A DNA stretch of 64,000 nt from Asticcacaulis sp. Lineage in GTDB: Bacteria > Pseudomonadota > Alphaproteobacteria > Caulobacterales > Caulobacteraceae. The DNA is taken from the NCBI GenBank assembly GCA_024707255.1, contig JANQAC010000002.1, forward strand, positions 862,001 through 926,000, in the 5' to 3' direction. Below, in pieces: positions 1 to 10,495 of this stretch. Positions within the stretch are counted from its first letter, which is position 1; each line of letters starts with the position of its first letter. Below the pieces are notes generated by a model, which ran no database searches, had not been told where the DNA came from, and worked only from the letters and a program-made list of their open reading frames with translations. The position numbers and the translations under genes are program-made.

Positions 1-220
1 CCTCCACGGCGATGGCAATGATGTCGCGCCGCCAGCCGGCCACCACTTTCGCCTGTTCGGGTGTCAGGCCGTCGGCTTCGGTTTTCAGGGAAAAGGCCGC
101 GAAGAGATAGCAGCACATCAGGTTGTGCTCGATTTCCGCCGCCTCGGCCAGCAGGAAGATCAGTTCCTCGCGGGTGCGGACATCGATAACGGGCTCGGAA
201 ACGGAGGTATCTGCCGGCAT
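1..220 (-). CDS. Ferritin-like domain protein, N-terminal part (runs off window)
   Basis: Reading leftward from ATG at 220 gives about 73 residues before the window edge. The segment EELIFLLAEAAEIEHNLMCC followed by YLFAAFSLK resembles the first helix of the ferritin-like family that includes VioB-type iminophenyl-pyruvate dimer synthases; the Glu and His in the EIEH stretch are the usual di-iron ligand positions. Family assignment is from memory of the motif. Function cannot be narrowed because most of the protein lies outside the window. It is divergent from rpsD, so it has its own promoter in the 221-465 gap. Confidence 0.7.
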   Translation of the reverse strand, partial: MPADTSVSEPVIDVRTREELIFLLAEAAEIEHNLMCCYLFAAFSLKTEADGLTPEQAKVVAGWRRDIIAIAVE

Positions 221-314
221 GGATAGCTCCAGTCTTGCATGTAAGGACATATCAGTTAAGTCTGCTCCCCTGCGGGGCGCAAGCCTTGATTGCGATTAAA
301 ACGCCTTATGGCGC

Positions 315-343
315 TTGACTCCCGCTCACCTTTCCGACATAAG
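315..343 (+). promoter_or_regulatory. Possible rpsD promoter (-35/-10 pair)
   Basis: TTGACT (315-320) is followed after 17 bases by CATAAG (338-343). The spacing is right for a housekeeping sigma factor but the -10 element is weak. It lies about 120 bases upstream of the rpsD start. This is inference from motif matching only. Confidence 0.3.
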
Positions 344-465
344 CCGCCACTTCAAGTCCCGGCCACTGGCCTGGGGCTTACTACGGGTTGATCCTGAGCC
401 GCCGTTGCAATCGCCTTCCGCACTCTCGCGGGAAGCCGGTCAGGGTTAGATATCGAAGGTACGAT

Positions 466-1083
466 ATGTCGAAGCGCCACAGCGCCAAGTACAAGCTCGA
501 CCGCGTCATGGGTGAAAACCTTTGGGGCCGTCCCAAGTCCCCCGTCAACAAGCGCTCCTATGGCCCCGGCCAGCACGGTCAGCGCCGCAAGTCCAAGATC
601 TCCGATTTCGGCACCCAGCTCCGCGCCAAGCAGAAGCTGAAGGGTTACTACGGTAACATCACCGAAAAGCAGTTCCTGCGCACCTACGAAGAGGCCGATC
701 GCCGTAAGGGCAACACCTCGGAAAACCTGGTGGGCCTGCTGGAATCGCGCCTGGACGCCGTCGTCTACCGCGCCAAGTTCGTGCCGACCGTCTGGGCGGC
801 CCGTCAGTTCGTCAACCACGGCCACGTCCTGGTCAATGGCAAGCGCGTCAACATTGCTTCCTACCGCGTGAAGGCGGAAGACGTGATCGAAGTCCGTGAG
901 CGTTCGCGCAACATGGCCCTGGTTCTCGAAGCCCTGCAATCGCCTGAGCGCGACGTGCCGGACTACATCGAACTGGACGCCAAGGGCATGAAGGCTCGTT
1001 TCGTCCGTATGCCGGAACTGGCCGAAGTGCCGTACCCGGTCAAGATGGAACCGAACCTGATCGTCGAATATTACTCCTCGTAA
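466..1083 (+). CDS. rpsD: 30S ribosomal protein S4
   Basis: This 205-residue protein matches bacterial S4 over its whole length, which is the usual length in alphaproteobacteria. It opens [20 protein letters not shown] and ends with the typical [12 protein letters not shown] tail. The S4 RNA-binding fold spans roughly residues 95-160 ([15 protein letters not shown] followed by [17 protein letters not shown]). S4 binds 16S rRNA early in 30S assembly. An in-frame upstream ATG at 388 would add 26 residues that do not look like S4, so the start at 466 is preferred. A strong terminator follows, so the gene appears monocistronic. Confidence 0.97.
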   Translation: MSKRHSAKYKLDRVMGENLWGRPKSPVNKRSYGPGQHGQRRKSKISDFGTQLRAKQKLKGYYGNITEKQFLRTYEEADRRKGNTSENLVGLLESRLDAVVYRAKFVPTVWAARQFVNHGHVLVNGKRVNIASYRVKAEDVIEVRERSRNMALVLEALQSPERDVPDYIELDAKGMKARFVRMPELAEVPYPVKMEPNLIVEYYSS

Positions 1084-1105
1084 TCCGAACGACGATGTAG
1101 AATTA

Positions 1106-1137
1106 AACCCCGGAAGAGCGATCTTCCGGGGTTTTTT
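1106..1137 (+). terminator. Rho-independent terminator of rpsD
   Basis: A 10-bp perfect stem (CCCCGGAAGA / TCTTCCGGGG) with a GCGA loop is followed by six T residues, 25 bases after the rpsD stop codon. Confidence 0.9.
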
Positions 1138-1145
1138 GCTGGCAT

Positions 1146-1174
1146 AAAAAAAACGGCCGCCAGAGCAGCCGTTT
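1146..1174 (-). terminator. Rho-independent terminator of grxD
   Basis: Read on the minus strand, AAACGGCTG and its complementary arm form a hairpin followed by a run of eight T residues, 12 bases beyond the grxD stop. Together with the rpsD terminator it insulates two convergent genes. Confidence 0.8.
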
Positions 1175-1185
1175 AACATGTTGGA

Positions 1186-1521
1186 TCAAGCCTCGATCAG
1201 GCCCTGATCAGCCAGGGCTGTCTTCAGTTCGCCCGACTGGAACATCTCGCGGACGATGTCGGCGCCGCCGATGAATTCCCCCTTGATGTAGAGCTGCGGT
1301 ATGGTCGGCCAGTCGGAATAGGTCTTGATGCCTTCGCGCAGGTCATTGTCCTGGAGCACATCGACGCCGATATACTGAGCGCCCAGGTGATCGAGCACCT
1401 GCACGACGAGTGAGGAGAAGCCGCAACGCGGCTGGTCGGGCGTGCCCTTCATGAAGAGGACGATGTCGTGTCCCTTGATGGTGGTGTCGATGAAGGTGTT
1501 GACGTCAGACTCTGCGCTCAC
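1186..1521 (-). CDS. grxD: Monothiol glutaredoxin, Grx4 family
   Basis: The 111-residue protein carries the monothiol CGFS active site at residues 33-36, preceded by the conserved Lys25 in LFMKGTP, and has the WPTIPQLYIKGEFIGG glutathione-binding segment. These are hallmarks of Grx4-type glutaredoxins, which hold a glutathione-ligated [2Fe-2S] cluster and hand it to target proteins in the cytoplasm. Length is normal for the family. The upstream AKR-like gene is on the same strand 74 bases away and may be co-transcribed. The start at 1521 is the first Met of a normal N-terminus. Confidence 0.95.
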   Translation of the reverse strand: MSAESDVNTFIDTTIKGHDIVLFMKGTPDQPRCGFSSLVVQVLDHLGAQYIGVDVLQDNDLREGIKTYSDWPTIPQLYIKGEFIGGADIVREMFQSGELKTALADQGLIEA

Positions 1522-1595
1522 GATACGCTCTCCTAAAATGGCTAACTGGCATATAGGCGAAGCGCGCTGGCAAATAAAGAGCAGGCGGGGCTTTT

Positions 1596-2507
1596 TTAAC
1601 CGCCCGCCAGCTTATGGGCGCGTTCGTTGAAGCGGGCCATCTCGATCTGGGCCGGCACCGAAGAGGGCAGGTGGCGTTCCGGCACCTCGGCGAGGGCTTC
1701 CAAATGTTCCGGACTTTCGGCATCGATCAGGATGCACGACATGCTGGGCTGGGAAAGCGCATAACCCAGGCACAGTTCTTCCGGCGTCCAGTCGGGCGTC
1801 TGGTGCAGGAAGGCGTGGGTGCCGGCGCCGGCCAGCGGGTTTTTGGGCTTGCCGCCAAAGAAGCCGCGCCTGGCTTCCTTCGGCACGACATCAGCCGCCT
1901 TGCGATAGGTGGCCGGGTAAAAATCGGTAGCGATGACGTTCATGTCGCGTACCACGGCGTCATCGATCTTGCGACGCTTGTCCCAGCTTGAATCGATATC
2001 GAAACTGGTCTGGATGACGCTGTAAAGCCCGGAGGCAATCAATTCCGACAGGTCATCCGTCTCCCCCATCCCGCCCAGAAAACGCAGCATTTTCGATTTT
2101 TGCAGGCTGTAGAGGAAGTTCAGGCTGTCATCCGGCAAGCTGCCGGCGCCAGGTTGGGCGAAATAGAGCAGATCAAGCCATTGCAGGCCCGAGTCCTTTA
2201 TGGCGCCGCGCAGGCGTTCCTTGAGTGGGGGCAGGGCATAGGCGTCAGGATCGCCCGCCCGCAATGGCTCGTGCGCATTCACTGAAATGAACAGCAGCTT
2301 GCGATCGACCACGGAAAAGGCGTCGGCGGCGACCCGCAGGAAGGCCGGATCGAGACTGTCGAAATGGTAGGTATTGATGCCGTTTTCCAGTGCTGAAATG
2401 ATCAGCTTCTGCATCAGGGCCGTATTGCGGCCGTGAAGTTCGGATTTCAGGCGCAGGCCGATGGTGGAAAGCGCCAATCCGGAACGGCCGAAGGGACGGT
2501 AACGCAT
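1596..2507 (-). CDS. Aldo/keto reductase-like protein (divergent active site)
   Basis: The 303-residue protein starts with the AKR-type opening MRYRPFGRSGLALSTIGL and keeps other TIM-barrel landmarks such as GLQWLDLLYF and a late SQPSMSCILIDAESPEHLEAL segment resembling the cofactor-binding end. The usual DTA-x-x-YG catalytic segment is replaced by INTYHFDSLDP, so the catalytic Tyr and Lys are not evident. It may be a weakly active or non-catalytic AKR relative. It sits upstream of grxD on the same strand. A TTAA-N7-TTAA box lies 135 bases upstream of its start. The broad fold is fairly sure; substrate and activity are unknown. Confidence 0.7.
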   Translation of the reverse strand: MRYRPFGRSGLALSTIGLRLKSELHGRNTALMQKLIISALENGINTYHFDSLDPAFLRVAADAFSVVDRKLLFISVNAHEPLRAGDPDAYALPPLKERLRGAIKDSGLQWLDLLYFAQPGAGSLPDDSLNFLYSLQKSKMLRFLGGMGETDDLSELIASGLYSVIQTSFDIDSSWDKRRKIDDAVVRDMNVIATDFYPATYRKAADVVPKEARRGFFGGKPKNPLAGAGTHAFLHQTPDWTPEELCLGYALSQPSMSCILIDAESPEHLEALAEVPERHLPSSVPAQIEMARFNERAHKLAGG

Positions 2508-2641
2508 GGTTACGGTCTCCTGTCCGCTGGCCAGCCTGCGGGCATCATCATGGTCATGTCAGGCCGCCCCAAGTTAGCCGGTTGCAGATATACGCTGAAA
2601 ACAACAGGATTCGTCTGGTCCCAGACTAGGCCGCAAACCGG

Positions 2642-2656
2642 TTAAGAGAGATTTAA
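2642..2656. promoter_or_regulatory. CtrA-type box upstream of the AKR-like gene
   Basis: TTAA-GAGAGAT-TTAA exactly fits the CtrA consensus TTAA-N7-TTAA. It lies between the purL 3' end and the AKR-like gene, 135 bases upstream of that gene's start. Binding is inferred from the motif only. Confidence 0.4.
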
Positions 2657-2698
2657 GCCTGTTATTGAAATCGTGCTTGGGGCAGCGATTTCGCACAC

Positions 2699-2733
2699 AA
2701 AAAGGCCGCCCGGCCTTGAGCGGGGCGGCCTTG
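2699..2733 (-). terminator. Rho-independent terminator of purL
   Basis: On the minus strand the arms AAGGCCGCCC and GGGCGGCCTT form a 10-bp stem followed by five T residues, about 20 bases beyond the purL stop codon. Confidence 0.85.
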
Positions 2734-2753
2734 TCTTCAGGCTGACGGATCGT

Positions 2754-4974
<2,221 letters not shown>

Positions 4975-5139
4975 GCCCGCGCATATAGGGGATTCAGGGC
5001 GCGATGTCACCCTGTTAAGCTCAGAAATGAAACGGTTTCATTTCATTTCCTACAATCCGAAACGTGGTCAGAATAGAAGAATTGATCATTCGTTCAAAAG
5101 CGGCTTACAAATGCCGAGGCACGACATTGAGGAGGGGAA

Positions 5140-5601
5140 ATGAAATCGTATTTAGCATCAGCCTTAATCTTGCTGGCGCTTACCGGATGTGAAGGGATAG
5201 ATCACTCCAAAGCGAAAGCTTTTTACGTCAATAATGAAACGTCGGTTCAAAAGCAGGCGGAAATAGGCAAGTATAGTCTGTCCGACCAGTGGGAGATATA
5301 TGAATACGGATTGTCTAAGATCGAACCGCCTCGTGTTGAAATGTCGGAATATCTCGCACAGTCCGGCAGGCCAATGCTCGATTATCTGATTGAGAAAATT
5401 TCAAAATCTGGAAATGAAAAGAGCAAGGCCGATGCAAGTTTCGTTTTTATTCACATGCAGAAAGAGCGGCGCTACAATATCTGTGCAAGCGACGCTTACA
5501 TGAAAAAAATTAAGGACATAAACTCCGGCATGAAAGATGCCTACTCGGCGTCTATTTACAGCGGGGAAATCGATAAGATGTGCAGGAAATACAGCTATTA
5601 G
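5140..5601 (+). CDS. Hypothetical lipoprotein
   Basis: This 153-residue protein begins with a short hydrophobic signal ending in the lipobox LTGC, so it should be lipid-anchored. A good Shine-Dalgarno (GAGGAGGGG) precedes the ATG by a few bases. The mature part is charged and rich in Lys and Ser, with four Cys late in the chain (NICASDAY, DKMCRKY and others), and matches no family I recognise. Its base composition is visibly lower in GC than its neighbours, as are two other small orphan exported genes in the window. Function unknown. Confidence 0.65.
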   Translation: MKSYLASALILLALTGCEGIDHSKAKAFYVNNETSVQKQAEIGKYSLSDQWEIYEYGLSKIEPPRVEMSEYLAQSGRPMLDYLIEKISKSGNEKSKADASFVFIHMQKERRYNICASDAYMKKIKDINSGMKDAYSASIYSGEIDKMCRKYSY

Positions 5602-5771
5602 TTAAATTTGAACGGCAGGCCGCAATAGTCTTGCGTACGAAAAACGTGTCCGGGGCGTGGAATTGCCAAAAGCCCTGCGCGGGCGTAGGTTTCACGCCGG
5701 TTAGTCAGCGTACGGGTAAGCGACGGCCGGTCAAATCGTCGCGTACAGTTTTTCTGATCAGGAACCCTGCC

Positions 5772-6050
5772 ATGATGAAACGCTATGTGATCGAACGCGA
5801 TATCCCCGGTGTTGGCAAGCTCGATGGCGAGGGGCTGCAAGCCGCCGCCTGCACCTCGAATGAGGCGCTGGCAAAGCTGGGCGGCAGGGTGCAGTGGATG
5901 GAATCCTTCGTTGCCGACGACAAGACCTTCTGCATCTATCTGGCGGAAAGCCCAGAAGCCGTCCAGGAACACGCCCGTATCAGCGGCTTTCCGGCGAACA
6001 AGGTGACCGAAATCCACAGCCGCATCGATCCGATGACGGCCGTGGGCTAG
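5772..6050 (+). CDS. DUF4242 (SCO4226-type nickel-binding) family protein
   Basis: From ATG at 5772 the protein is 92 residues long and opens MMKRYVIERDIPGVGKL. The pattern of an N-terminal YVIERDIPG, a central VQWMESFVADDKTFCIY and a C-terminal TEIHSRIDPMTA is typical of DUF4242 proteins, small ferredoxin-like-fold proteins, some of which bind nickel. The open frame extends much further upstream but without family similarity, so the internal start is chosen. It lies between an orphan lipoprotein and a convergent hydrolase gene. Confidence 0.75.
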   Translation: MMKRYVIERDIPGVGKLDGEGLQAAACTSNEALAKLGGRVQWMESFVADDKTFCIYLAESPEAVQEHARISGFPANKVTEIHSRIDPMTAVG

Positions 6051-6053
6051 GAT

Positions 6054-7463
6054 TTACAAATCAAACTGGAACTTCGGCTGATCTGTCTTGATACAGGTGG
6101 CGTCGACATTCGGATCGGCGGTTTCCAGGAACTGGCGGATCATCTTCTTGGCGCATTGGCTGCCGGCGATGGTGTGCGTACGGTTCGGGAAGAAATAGTT
6201 TTTGCCATGGCTCAGGCGCTTGACCGCTTCGTCCGAAAGTTCCGATGGGCAGCCGGCGTCAATATCGGCCGACAGCATAAGGGTGGGGATATCACTGGTC
6301 AGGGGTTGATTTTCGACCGGATCAGGTGTGCCGGGATTAAACGACTTACACACCGCGAAGAAGCGCTTCGTATCGTGCGCCGTGGCGACCTGGATCGGAT
6401 CGGTCATGTCGATCTTGTCGAGATCGGCCGGGTTCTCAAAGGCAAATTCCTCGTTGCACAGGGTGGTGAAGAACTGGCCTTCGGTATAGCCGGCCTGTGT
6501 TTTTTCAAATACATCCAATGCCTTGTAGTCGCCGCCCATGATCGCGTTCAGCGTCTTCGGTAAAGCTTGCGCCCCCTGACGGGAATAGATTTCATCCAGC
6601 AGGAAAGCGGCCAGAAGATCGGCCGTATAGGCGTGGTCCTTGACCGTAAGGGGCTTGGCCAGCCAGGCCGTCATCAGGCCATCCAGACGTTTTTCCATGT
6701 TGGGGTATTTGGCGTTACAGGCGGAAACGGCGGCGCAATAACGCAGTACCTGCCGGGTTTCACGCGACACCAGACCGGGCAGGGGAGCCGTGGCGTTGGC
6801 TTCCGGCGGCCAGGTCGAGGACAGCACGGCGGCGCGCAGACCTTCCGGATCGTGCTGCATCACCGCCATGGCGACGCGGGTGCCGTAGGAACCGCCATAG
6901 AGGTTGTAGGTCTTGATGCCGAGCGCGGTGCGCAGGTCGCGGATATCCCTGGCGATGACCGTGCTGTTATATTGCGTCAGGTCATAACCGGCGGCCTGAT
7001 ATTTCGTCATACAGTCAGAAAGGGTTTTCACGCCGGCGTCGCTGGTAATGCCGGCGTCGGACAGCGGCGCGTTGCCGCAGTCGAAGGACGGGCTCGACTT
7101 GCCGGTGCCGCGGTGATCGAAGAAGATCCAGTCGCGGTCGGTCGTGACGCGGTCTTTCTTGCGCAGGCCGAGCCACAGGTTGCCGACGATGTCGCCGCCA
7201 GGACCGCCATGCAGGAAGATGACCGGATCAGCCTTGGGCTTCGGATCGGTGGCGTGCTGGATGACGATGGGCAGGGAAACCGTGCGGCCATTATTGGCGC
7301 CGCGCGTTTCCTCGACCACCATCACGCCGCATTCGACCTTCTTTATGCCGAGATAAAGGATCGAGCAGGTTTGCTTGTGATAGCCAAGGGTCGTTTCCAT
7401 CTTGGGCTGGCATCCCGCCAGCATCAGACCCGCCGCAAGTAAAACACCTAACGCCCGCCACAT
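6054..7463 (-). CDS. Exported alpha/beta hydrolase, proline iminopeptidase / tripeptidyl aminopeptidase type
   Basis: The 469-residue protein begins with a lipoprotein signal (LMLAGC, Cys18). The oxyanion motif HGGPGG sits at residues 85-90 and the nucleophile elbow GGSYG at 190-194 with Ser192. A late SADIDAGCP and RTHTI supply the expected Asp and His. This is the architecture of the TAP/prolyl aminopeptidase branch of alpha/beta hydrolases, which remove N-terminal residues from peptides; the C-terminal part resembles the TAP-like domain. It would act in the periplasm or at a membrane surface. The start codon follows the purQ terminator hairpin directly, and the only plausible Shine-Dalgarno (GAGGG) lies within that hairpin's 3' arm. 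Confidence 0.85.
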   Translation of the reverse strand: MWRALGVLLAAGLMLAGCQPKMETTLGYHKQTCSILYLGIKKVECGVMVVEETRGANNGRTVSLPIVIQHATDPKPKADPVIFLHGGPGGDIVGNLWLGLRKKDRVTTDRDWIFFDHRGTGKSSPSFDCGNAPLSDAGITSDAGVKTLSDCMTKYQAAGYDLTQYNSTVIARDIRDLRTALGIKTYNLYGGSYGTRVAMAVMQHDPEGLRAAVLSSTWPPEANATAPLPGLVSRETRQVLRYCAAVSACNAKYPNMEKRLDGLMTAWLAKPLTVKDHAYTADLLAAFLLDEIYSRQGAQALPKTLNAIMGGDYKALDVFEKTQAGYTEGQFFTTLCNEEFAFENPADLDKIDMTDPIQVATAHDTKRFFAVCKSFNPGTPDPVENQPLTSDIPTLMLSADIDAGCPSELSDEAVKRLSHGKNYFFPNRTHTIAGSQCAKKMIRQFLETADPNVDATCIKTDQPKFQFDL

Positions 7464-7468
7464 GAAAA

Positions 7469-7498
7469 CAACCCTCGTTACTGATGTAACGAGGGTTG
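7469..7498 (-). terminator. Terminator hairpin after purQ, overlapping the next gene's ribosome-binding site
   Basis: A perfect 13-bp stem (CAACCCTCGTTAC / GTAACGAGGGTTG) with a 4-base loop is followed on the minus strand by GTTTTC-type T-rich sequence and then immediately by the ATG of the hydrolase gene at 7463. GAGGG in the 3' arm sits about 8 bases before that ATG. Confidence 0.8.
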
Positions 7499-7524
7499 GC
7501 AGGTCTTATTCGATTTGTAAAGCG

Positions 7525-8202
7525 TCAGGCCGTCTGGAGCGCGTTGACCAGGCTCTGGAACAGCGGTGCGCCGTCGGCGGAACCAAGGGCTTCCTCAAAG
7601 GCGCGATCGGGGTGCGGCATCATGCCCAGCACATTGCCAGCCTTGTTGATGATGCCGGCGATGTCATTGACCGACCCATTGGGGTTTTCAACGTAGCGGA
7701 AGACGACTTGGTTGTTATCTTCAATATCCTTCAGCACGTCAGGCTCGGCGAAGAAGTTACCGTCGCCATTGCCCTGCGTCATCCAGACGGTCTGGGCATT
7801 GCCATAGGCATTGGTGAAGCGGGTATTGCGGTTCTCGATCTTCAGTTCAATCGGCTTGCAGACATATTTCAGGTTGGCATTGCGCAGCAGGGCGCCCGGC
7901 AGCATCCCGGCTTCGCACAGGATCTGGAAGCCGTTGCAGATGCCCAGAACCGACACGCCGCGCTCGGCTTCGGCCTTGACCGCCTGCATGACCGGCGACA
8001 GCGAGGCCATGGCGCCGCAGCGCAGGTAATCACCGTAGGAGAAGCCGCCGGGAATGACGATCAGGTCGAGGCCGGAGGGCAGGGTGCTTTCCTCGTGCCA
8101 GACCATCTCGACCTTGCCGCCGACCGTGGTTTCCACGGCCGTCTTGCAGTCGCGGTCGCAGTTGGAGCCGGGAAATACGAGAACCGCTGCCTTCAAAGCC
8201 AT
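7525..8202 (-). CDS. purQ: Phosphoribosylformylglycinamidine synthase I, glutaminase subunit PurQ
   Basis: The 225-residue protein is a class I glutamine amidotransferase: the nucleophile Cys89 lies in [10 protein letters not shown] and the His/Glu pair in [14 protein letters not shown] near the C-terminus. PurQ releases ammonia from glutamine for PurL. It directly follows purS (stop and start adjoin) in a purC-purS-purQ operon, the standard alphaproteobacterial order. purL is not the next gene here but lies about 2.5 kb further on, on the same strand. A terminator hairpin closes the operon. Confidence 0.96.
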   Translation of the reverse strand: MALKAAVLVFPGSNCDRDCKTAVETTVGGKVEMVWHEESTLPSGLDLIVIPGGFSYGDYLRCGAMASLSPVMQAVKAEAERGVSVLGICNGFQILCEAGMLPGALLRNANLKYVCKPIELKIENRNTRFTNAYGNAQTVWMTQGNGDGNFFAEPDVLKDIEDNNQVVFRYVENPNGSVNDIAGIINKAGNVLGMMPHPDRAFEEALGSADGAPLFQSLVNALQTA

Positions 8203-8442
8203 TTAAGCCACCTCAACCTTGTAGGATTCGATGACCGTATTGGCCAGGAGCTTCTCGCACATGGCTTTCAGTTCGCCCTTGGCGGCTTCGGTATCCGAGC
8301 CATCCATGTCGAATTCCAGCAGCTTGCCGACGCGGACGTTGGAAACGCCGTCCCAGCCGAGGCCGTGCAAGGCGCCTTCAACGGCCTTGCCCTGAACGTC
8401 GAGCACGCCGGGTTTCAGATACACGTGAACCTTGGCTTTCAT
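8203..8442 (-). CDS. purS: Phosphoribosylformylglycinamidine synthase subunit PurS
   Basis: This 79-residue protein opens [20 protein letters not shown] and contains the GWDGVSNVRVGKLLEFD segment of PurS. PurS bridges PurQ and small-type PurL in the FGAM synthase complex. Its ATG overlaps the purC stop by one base (TAATG), and it abuts purQ, so the three are translationally coupled. Confidence 0.95.
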   Translation of the reverse strand: MKAKVHVYLKPGVLDVQGKAVEGALHGLGWDGVSNVRVGKLLEFDMDGSDTEAAKGELKAMCEKLLANTVIESYKVEVA

Positions 8443-9203
8443 TACTGCACTCCGCCTTCAATCACTTTTGGCATGTCGCCCATGATGCCGAGACGCTTGG
8501 CGACCTCGGTATAGCTCTCGATCACATTGCCCATGTCGCGGCGGAAGCGGTCCTTGTCGAGCTTTTCGCCCGAGGTCGAATCCCACAGTCGGCAGCTATC
8601 AGGGCTGATTTCGTCGGCCAGGATGACGCGAGAGAACTCGCCTTCGAACAGGCGGCCGTATTCGATCTTGAAATCGACGAGGGTGATGCCGACCGCGGCG
8701 AACATGCCCGACAGGAAGTCGTTGACGCGCAGGGTGGTGGCCAGAATATCGTCGATTTCCTGGGTGTTGGCCCAGTTGAATGCCGTGATGTGCTCCTCGG
8801 TGACCAGCGGGTCATTGAGCGCGTCGTTCTTGTAGTAGAATTCGATGATCGAACGCGGCAGTTGCTGGCCTTCCGGCAGGCCGAAGCGCTTGGCCATCGA
8901 GCCCGCGACCACATTGCGGCAGACCACTTCAAGCGGCACGATCTCGACTTCGCGGATCAGTTGCTCGCGCAGGTTCAGGCGCTTGATGAAGTGGTTCTGG
9001 ACGCCGATATTGTTGAGCTTGGTCATCACGAACTCGCTGATGCGGTTATTGATGACGCCCTTGCCTTCGAGCTGGGCCTTCTTCTCGCCGTTGAAGGCGG
9101 TGGCGTCGTCCTTGAAATACTGGACGAGCGTGCCGGGCTCCGGGCCTTCATACAGGATCTTGGCCTTGCCTTCGTAGATTTTCTTGCGGTTTTTGGTGGT
9201 CAT
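8442..9203 (-). CDS. purC: Phosphoribosylaminoimidazole-succinocarboxamide synthase
   Basis: The 253-residue SAICAR synthetase joins CAIR and aspartate in purine synthesis. Recognisable parts are the N-terminal [16 protein letters not shown], the [20 protein letters not shown] strand-helix unit and the late [15 protein letters not shown] signature. It heads the purC-purS-purQ operon. The intergenic region to the divergent zeta-subunit gene is 298 bases and contains an inverted repeat at 9343-9378 that may be regulatory. Confidence 0.96.
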   Translation of the reverse strand: MTTKNRKKIYEGKAKILYEGPEPGTLVQYFKDDATAFNGEKKAQLEGKGVINNRISEFVMTKLNNIGVQNHFIKRLNLREQLIREVEIVPLEVVCRNVVAGSMAKRFGLPEGQQLPRSIIEFYYKNDALNDPLVTEEHITAFNWANTQEIDDILATTLRVNDFLSGMFAAVGITLVDFKIEYGRLFEGEFSRVILADEISPDSCRLWDSTSGEKLDKDRFRRDMGNVIESYTEVAKRLGIMGDMPKVIEGGVQ

Positions 9204-9342
9204 TGTCTGTTCCAGTCGGAATGTCCAAAACGGCGGTCGCGCCGGGAAGGCGGGGCCTTGCGAGGCGTTTCGGGAGAAGGCTCGAAGGCGGAGATATCTG
9301 GCGGCATCCTAAAGGACGCGCTTTCGCGCCGCAAATAAACAA

Positions 9343-9378
9343 AAATGTCCGTTCTGTATAGGGCGGACACGGACATTT
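9343..9378. repeat. Inverted repeat between purC and the zeta-subunit gene
   Basis: AAATGTCCGT (9343-9352) and ACGGACATTT (9369-9378) are perfect complementary arms with 16 bases between them. Within this, GTCCG and CGGAC offer a competing shorter pairing. A T-rich run follows at 9384-9389. It lies in the divergent promoter region of purC and the zeta-subunit gene, so it could be an operator or a leader hairpin; I cannot say which. Confidence 0.5.
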
Positions 9379-9501
9379 CGTGTCTTTTTTAACCGGTCCG
9401 GTCCGTCCGCCGGCAAGAATCTGGTGGTTATCTGTCAGATGTAGTTGCGTCAGCACGAAAGGGGAACTAGAACCGGTTATACCTGAAAGGTTTTCTACTC
9501 T

Positions 9502-9822
9502 ATGCCGATGTCCGATACCCAGCCTGCCGAATCCAATGAACCCCCGCTACAGGGGAGTGAGGCTTTTGAATTTCAGGCCGCCGCGGCCCGCAACCGCATG
9601 ATGGCCCTGTGGGGCGCCGAGAAGATGGGGCTGACCGGCAAGACGGCGGAAAACTATGCCGCCGCCGTGGTCCGCGCCAATGGTGAGCAGCCTTCGGAAG
9701 AAGACGTGATTCGCAAGGTTCTGGGTGACCTGACGGCCTCCAATATCGCCGTGCGTGAATCCGAAGTCCGCACCAAGGCGGCGGAATTCCTGGCCCAGGC
9801 CAGAGAAGCGTTGAAAAGCTGA
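9502..9822 (+). CDS. ATP synthase inhibitor zeta subunit (DUF1476 family)
   Basis: The 106-residue protein has the DUF1476 pattern: an N-terminal FEFQAAAARNRMMALWGAEKMGLTG followed by helices ending NIAVRESEVRTKAAEFL. DUF1476 proteins are the zeta subunit that inhibits the alphaproteobacterial F1Fo-ATPase, and about 104-107 residues is the normal length. In relatives this gene is often near purC, as here (divergent). A second in-frame Met at codon 3 (MSDTQPAES) is an equally possible start. Confidence 0.88.
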   Translation: MPMSDTQPAESNEPPLQGSEAFEFQAAAARNRMMALWGAEKMGLTGKTAENYAAAVVRANGEQPSEEDVIRKVLGDLTASNIAVRESEVRTKAAEFLAQAREALKS

Positions 9823-9858
9823 AACCCTGAAAAGCTGATTGTTTATGAGGCGATGATT

Positions 9859-10038
9859 ATGAAAAAGGTTGTTACAGCGTTCATGATCATCGGTTTTGCG
9901 GCGCTGACCGCCTGCGCGACGGTTGAACCGTCGCCGGGCCTCGATACCCAGCCGATCGGTGCGCCGCCGCCACCACCGCCGTTGGATACCCAGCCGGTCG
10001 ATGCCCCGCCGCCGCCGCCGCCCAATACGGGTAGCTAG
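9859..10038 (+). CDS. Small proline-rich lipoprotein with internal repeat
   Basis: From ATG 9859 (Shine-Dalgarno GAGG 8 bases upstream, better placed than for the ATG at 9853) the product is 59 residues. A signal peptide ends in the lipobox LTAC. The mature part is two near-identical units, LDTQPIGAPPPPPP and LDTQPVDAPPPPPP, then NTGS. Polyproline lipoproteins of this size may span part of the periplasm; function is unknown. Confidence 0.7.
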   Translation: MKKVVTAFMIIGFAALTACATVEPSPGLDTQPIGAPPPPPPLDTQPVDAPPPPPPNTGS

Positions 10039-10045
10039 GCTGAAA

Positions 10046-10495
10046 ATGCTGGGGGATTTGCTCAAAAAGCAGGACGTAAGGGCTCTGCGGGCAAAAAACC
10101 GCATTGTCATGATCGTTTATGGTCTGGCCTTGCTATTGTCACCAATAGGATTTCTGAAAGTTCTGGTTACCTATGGCTCCGTGCCTGCTTTTGCGGGTGC
10201 GGTCGGGATCGCCTTATCATTGCCTGTCGCGGTCTTAAGTTTGCGAAAGACAGACAAGCCATCGGATCGATTGATTGCTACACTTCTGGTTGCCCTGGGC
10301 CTGCCCATAATCGCTTTGTTGTGCTGGCGCTATTTCAATGATCTTTTTAACGGACAGGTTGATACAAGCGCATATTGGACATGGCGCTACACGCTTGGCG
10401 GGCCTTGCCTCCTCGTGGGAGCGATTTGGCTTTATTGGCACGAGTTGAAACGGCTCAGTCGATCCGTTTCAAGCGTTAGCCGAACCGCCCGGTAA
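10046..10495 (+). CDS. Hypothetical membrane protein, four predicted TM segments
   Basis: From ATG 10046 the product is 149 residues with hydrophobic stretches near residues 20-40, 48-65, 80-95 and 120-136. No family is recognised. Its ATG is 8 bases after the stop of the proline-rich lipoprotein gene, so the two are probably co-transcribed. Its 3' end overlaps the convergent 2OG oxygenase-like gene by 20 bases. Confidence 0.6.
   Translation: MLGDLLKKQDVRALRAKNRIVMIVYGLALLLSPIGFLKVLVTYGSVPAFAGAVGIALSLPVAVLSLRKTDKPSDRLIATLLVALGLPIIALLCWRYFNDLFNGQVDTSAYWTWRYTLGGPCLLVGAIWLYWHELKRLSRSVSSVSRTAR

Noticed and set aside
352..1179. Open frame opposite rpsD
   Set aside because: Antisense to a ribosomal protein gene and crosses the terminator hairpin.
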